Positions 14,403 to 17,188 of a stretch of DNA of 17,188 nt are shown one piece after another (position 1 is the first letter of the stretch; each line of letters opens with the position of its first letter). Under the pieces are notes generated by a model. That model saw only the letters and a program-made list of their open reading frames with translations, was not told the origin of the DNA and did no database searches. The position numbers were made by a program, and so were the translations under genes. Source of the stretch: an uncultured Clostridium sp. (lineage in GTDB: Bacteria; Bacillota; Clostridia; TANB77; CAG-508); the NCBI GenBank assembly GCA_958422985.1, contig CATZPY010000023.1:1-17188 (forward strand), written 5' to 3'.

Positions 14403-15395
14403 CTAAATCTCGATTAGTTTTTCTACTATTTGTATTGCATTACTTGCAGCACCTTTTCGTATATTGTCTGCAACAACCCAAAGATTCACACCACTTTCTA
14501 CGCTAAAATCTCTTCTAATTCTGCCTACGAATACTTCGTCATGACCTGTTGCTGTTGTTGCTAGTGGGTAAATTTCGGAATTAATATCGTCTTTAACAAT
14601 AATTCCTTCAAAATTTTTTAAGGTTTCTATTAATTCAGAAAGGTCAAAATCCTTTTCAAATTCTACATTTATAGATTCACTATGTGAATTTTCTACAGGA
14701 ACTCTAACTGTTGTTGCTGTTATTTTTAAGTCTGGATTATTTAAAATTTTTCTAGTTTCATTAATCATTTTTAATTCTTCTTTAGTATAGCCATTTTCTG
14801 TAAATACATCTATTTGTGGTAAACAATTATTGTAAATAGGGTATGGAAATTTTTCTAATTTATTAATCCCTTTTCTACCATTTTCTAAATCATTTAACCC
14901 TTTTTGACCAGCTCCAGAAACCGCTTGATATGTAGAATACACAATTCTTTTTATTTTGTATTTGTCATCTAAAGCTTTTAATGGCAAAACTGCTTGTATT
15001 GTAGAACAGTTAGGGTTTGCAATTATTCCTTTGTTATTTGCAATTTCTTCTTTGTTTACTTCTGGAACAACTAATGGTACATTTGGATCCATTCTAAATG
15101 CACTACTATTATCTACTACAATGCAACCTTTAGATGCTGCTATTGGAACATATTGTTTAGCAGTTTCTCCACCTGCAGAAAATATTGCAAAGTCAAAACC
15201 TTCATCAAAAGAATTTTCGTTTAGTTCTTTAATAACATATTCTTTGTTCATAAATTTAACTTTTTTACCTGCAGATTTGCAAGAAGCAAATAAGACATAT
15301 TCACTAATTGGTAGTTTCTTTTCTTCTAATACCTTTAGTGCAGTACTACCAACTACACCTGTTGCGCCAACAATGGCTAATTTATAATGTTTCAT
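14403..15395 (-). CDS. asd: Aspartate-semialdehyde dehydrogenase
   Basis: This 330-residue enzyme reduces aspartyl phosphate with NADPH to aspartate semialdehyde, the DapA substrate and branch point to threonine and methionine. Seen are the nucleotide loop GATGVVGS at 10-17, SAGGETAKQY at 73-82, the phosphate-site R101 (SSAFRMD), catalytic C130 (NPNCST), Q157 (STYQAVSGAG), R231 (RVPV) and the acid/base H238 (NSHSES), and the C-terminal NLWVVADNIRKGAA. The RVPVENSHSE stretch has Asn-Ser where Gly is common before the His, a minor variation. A GAGGTG ribosome site precedes the ATG at 15395. It is a single-gene unit with its own terminator, two genes from dapA. Confidence 0.96.
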   Translation of the reverse strand: MKHYKLAIVGATGVVGSTALKVLEEKKLPISEYVLFASCKSAGKKVKFMNKEYVIKELNENSFDEGFDFAIFSAGGETAKQYVPIAASKGCIVVDNSSAFRMDPNVPLVVPEVNKEEIANNKGIIANPNCSTIQAVLPLKALDDKYKIKRIVYSTYQAVSGAGQKGLNDLENGRKGINKLEKFPYPIYNNCLPQIDVFTENGYTKEELKMINETRKILNNPDLKITATTVRVPVENSHSESINVEFEKDFDLSELIETLKNFEGIIVKDDINSEIYPLATTATGHDEVFVGRIRRDFSVESGVNLWVVADNIRKGAASNAIQIVEKLIEI

Positions 15396-15457
15396 TTTTA
15401 AGCACCTCGGCTTTTAATAATAACAAGAATTATAATTATAAATTTCTTATAATAAGT

Positions 15458-15486
15458 ATTATATGTTAAAAACTAAAAAAATGCTA
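15458..15486 (-). promoter_or_regulatory. Possible asd promoter
   Basis: On the minus strand TATAAT (15458-15463) has a poor -35, TAGCAT (15481-15486), 17 bp away. It would give a leader of about 55 nt. The rest of 15396-15545 is AT-rich with nothing else recognisable. Confidence 0.35.
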
Positions 15487-15545
15487 GTAAAAATTGGTAG
15501 AGAAAGCTCAAATTATGTAAAAAATATATTAGGTAGAAAAAATGC

Positions 15546-15573
15546 TTGCAAAATAAAAAAATCGTGATATAAT
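15546..15573 (+). promoter_or_regulatory. Promoter of the ileS T-box transcript
   Basis: TTGCAA (15546-15551) and TATAAT (15568-15573) are separated by 16 bp, and a TG one base before the -10 makes it an extended -10 promoter. Transcription should start near 15580. Confidence 0.7.
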
Positions 15574-15579
15574 ATTTTC

Positions 15580-15839
15580 ACAATAAAAAAGACAAAATAA
15601 GGACAACACAGTTATAAAATAATCTTTAAGAGAGCTAGATGTAAGCTGAAATTCTAGTAAGATAAAAATAATTGTTATCACCTTATATGTTGCATAGCTG
15701 AACATAAAAAATAAAAATTAAAGTAAGCTTTGTCGTAGCCTCTGCGTTAAAGAGAATTGAGAGAATAACATTTGTTATTAAATTAGGTGGTACCGCGGAA
15801 TTTTACCTTTTCGTCCTATGTAGGATGGAAAGGTTTTTT
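15580..15839 (+). promoter_or_regulatory. T-box riboswitch, isoleucine-specific, upstream of ileS
   Basis: The conserved T-box AGGTGGTACCGCGG lies at 15785-15798. Its TGGT can pair with the uncharged tRNA end ACCA, and the T at the variable position suits an A discriminator such as that of tRNA-Ile. Upstream are the CTGCGTTAAAGAG element at about 15741-15753 typical of T-box leaders and a stem III-like AATAACA/TGTTATT hairpin (15764-15779). A candidate specifier codon ATC (Ile) lies at 15677-15679 within TTATCACC. Together with the downstream IleRS gene this indicates antitermination by uncharged tRNA-Ile. The exact stem I fold and specifier are inferred by eye. Bases 15840-15920 between the leader and the ileS ribosome site hold nothing recognisable. 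Confidence 0.9.
15805..15839 (+). terminator. T-box-controlled intrinsic terminator
   Basis: ACCTTTTCGTCCTA (15805-15818) pairs with TAGGATGGAAAGGT (15821-15834), with G-U pairs, followed by T6 (15834-15839). The 5' arm lies just after the T-box, so tRNA-stabilised antiterminator pairing would compete with it. Confidence 0.85.
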
Positions 15840-15936
15840 GTATGTTAGGAAAAAAGTTACATACTAGAAAATTTTGCATTTGCATAGTTATTTATCATAA
15901 AAAAGCCTAATTGTAAAAAATAAAGGAGGAGTTACA

Positions 15937-17188
15937 GTGTACAAAAAAGTAGAACTTAAAGATGGTTTTGTTGGAATGGAAAATGATGTTGCAAAACTAT
16001 GGAAAGAAAAAAATATTGTTAAGAAAAATTTTGCAATGAATGAAGGAAAAAGATACTTTACATTTTATGATGGTCCACCAACAGCAAATGGAAGACCACA
16101 TGTTGGACATATCGAAACAAGGGTTATGAAAGATATTATTCCAAGATATAAAGTAATGAAAGGCTATAAAGTTTTAAGAAAAGCAGGATGGGATACACAT
16201 GGGCTTCCAGTAGAACTAGAAATAGAAAAAAAATTAGGAATTTCTGGTAAACAACAAATAGAAGATTATGGAGTAGAAAAGTTTGTTGAAGAATGTAAAG
16301 AAAGTGTTTTCTCATATGTTAATTTATGGGAACAAATGACAGATAAAGTAGGATATTGGGTAGATATGGAAAAGCCATATGTAACATACCACAATGAATA
16401 TATAGAATCTGTGTGGTGGGCTTTAAAAGAAATGTGGAAAAAAGGTTTACTTTATGAAGGTCATAGAGTAATGCCATATTGCCCAAGATGTGGAACAGCA
16501 CTTTCATCACATGAAGTTGCACAAGGATATAAAGATGTTAAAGACTTAACTTGTGTTGCAAAATTTAAAGTTAAAGGCGAGGAAAATAAATATATTTTAG
16601 CTTGGACTACAACACCTTGGACATTGCCATCAAACCTAGCATTATGTATTAATAAAGCATATACATATGTAGATGTAAAAGTTAATGTTGGAACAGAAGA
16701 AGAAGCAAAATATGAAGTTTATGTGCTAGCTAAAGATTTAGTAGAATCAATTTTAAAAGATAAAGAATATGAAATAATTAACGAATATAAAGGTTCAGAA
16801 TTACTAGGAACAAAATATGAACAATTAATGCCATTTGCAAAAATAGAAGGAAAAGCATTTGAAGTAATACATGGTGATTATGTAACATTAACAGATGGTA
16901 CAGGTATAGTACATATTGCACCAGCATATGGTGAAGACGATAGTTTAGTTGCTAAGCAAAATGGAATTACATTTGTAAACTTAGTAGATAAAGAAGGAAA
17001 ATTTGTAGAAGAAGTAGAACCTTGGGCTGGAAAATTTGTAAGAGATTGTAATGAAGGTATATGCAAATGGTTACAAGAAGAAAACAAATTATTTAGCAAA
17101 GAAAAACATTTACACTCTTATCCACATTGTTGGAGATGTGACACACCACTTTTATATTATCCAAAAGAAAGTTGGTTTGTTGCAATGA
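15937..17188 (+). CDS. ileS: Isoleucyl-tRNA synthetase, IleS2-like (5' part, runs off the window)
   Basis: The frame has 417 complete codons and is open at the right edge; a full protein of this type is about 1,030-1,050 residues. It charges tRNA-Ile with isoleucine. The class I signature HVGH is at 55-58 after YDGPPTANGRP, followed by the GWDTHGLPVELE block. CxxC pairs occur at C182/C185 and C398/C401 (zinc-type knuckles). The CP1 editing domain shows TTTPWTLPSN at 224-233 and GTGIVHIAPAYGEDD further on. The TANGRPHVGH and WDTHGLPVE wording resembles the eukaryote-like IleS2 class, some members of which tolerate mupirocin, rather than IleS1. The start is GTG at 15937, set by AAAGGAGG 8 nt upstream. 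Expression is governed by the T-box leader. Confidence 0.95.
   Translation, partial: MYKKVELKDGFVGMENDVAKLWKEKNIVKKNFAMNEGKRYFTFYDGPPTANGRPHVGHIETRVMKDIIPRYKVMKGYKVLRKAGWDTHGLPVELEIEKKLGISGKQQIEDYGVEKFVEECKESVFSYVNLWEQMTDKVGYWVDMEKPYVTYHNEYIESVWWALKEMWKKGLLYEGHRVMPYCPRCGTALSSHEVAQGYKDVKDLTCVAKFKVKGEENKYILAWTTTPWTLPSNLALCINKAYTYVDVKVNVGTEEEAKYEVYVLAKDLVESILKDKEYEIINEYKGSELLGTKYEQLMPFAKIEGKAFEVIHGDYVTLTDGTGIVHIAPAYGEDDSLVAKQNGITFVNLVDKEGKFVEEVEPWAGKFVRDCNEGICKWLQEENKLFSKEKHLHSYPHCWRCDTPLLYYPKESWFVAM

Noticed and set aside
14956..15387. 143-codon open frame on the plus strand opposite asd
   Set aside because: asd is a certain gene on the other strand with all catalytic motifs; this frame has no ribosome site or family features.

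Overview
The window comes from a very AT-rich, Gram-positive-type bacterium, most likely an anaerobic member of the Clostridia or a related Firmicute lineage. The evidence is a ctsR-mcsA-mcsB-clpC heat-shock operon with a CtsR box, an isoleucine T-box riboswitch in front of ileS, strong AGGAGG-type ribosome binding sites, and A/T-ended codons throughout. TGA is a stop (it ends clpC), so the code is the standard bacterial one. No tRNA, rRNA, CRISPR array, insertion sequence or prophage gene was seen.

Layout. (1) 1-821, minus: N-terminal membrane domain of an ABC exporter, cut by the window edge. (2) 1042-4486, plus: a short-chain dehydrogenase, then a tight three-gene group: a YfcE-type phosphodiesterase, a YgjP-type HExxH protein overlapping it by 14 nt, and a 505-residue fusion of an ADP-ribosylglycohydrolase with a macro domain. 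(3) 4487-4943: decayed DNA holding both ends, but not the middle, of a YhcG/DUF1016 nuclease, then a perfect 17-bp inverted repeat. (4) 4944-6149, minus: a dGTPase-type dNTP triphosphohydrolase. (5) 6268-11058, plus: the ctsR operon with promoter and operator. (6) 11055-11336: a 55-residue unknown protein with its own good promoter and a strong bidirectional terminator. (7) 11365-13691, minus: dapA, an HD-domain phosphohydrolase and dapB. (8) 13888-14343, plus: a DtxR/MntR-family regulator. (9) 14403-15395, minus: asd, with a terminator. (10) 15546-17188, plus: promoter, T-box leader and the first 417 codons of an IleS2-type ileS.

How the genes work together. asd, dapA and dapB are successive steps from aspartyl phosphate towards diaminopimelate and lysine; no lysine riboswitch is visible. 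CtsR, McsA, McsB and ClpC form the class III heat-shock and phosphoarginine protein-quality-control circuit, and CtsR should repress its own operon through the box just downstream of the -10.

The main points of interest are an McsB that seems to have lost several ATP-phosphate-binding arginines and part of its phosphoarginine pocket while ClpC keeps its phosphoarginine-docking motifs; a DtxR-family regulator whose metal ligands are replaced by Lys and Tyr and which ends in a Cys cluster; and the ADP-ribosylglycohydrolase-macro fusion beside a nuclease relic. Comparisons with reference proteins are from memory of the families, not from an alignment run here.
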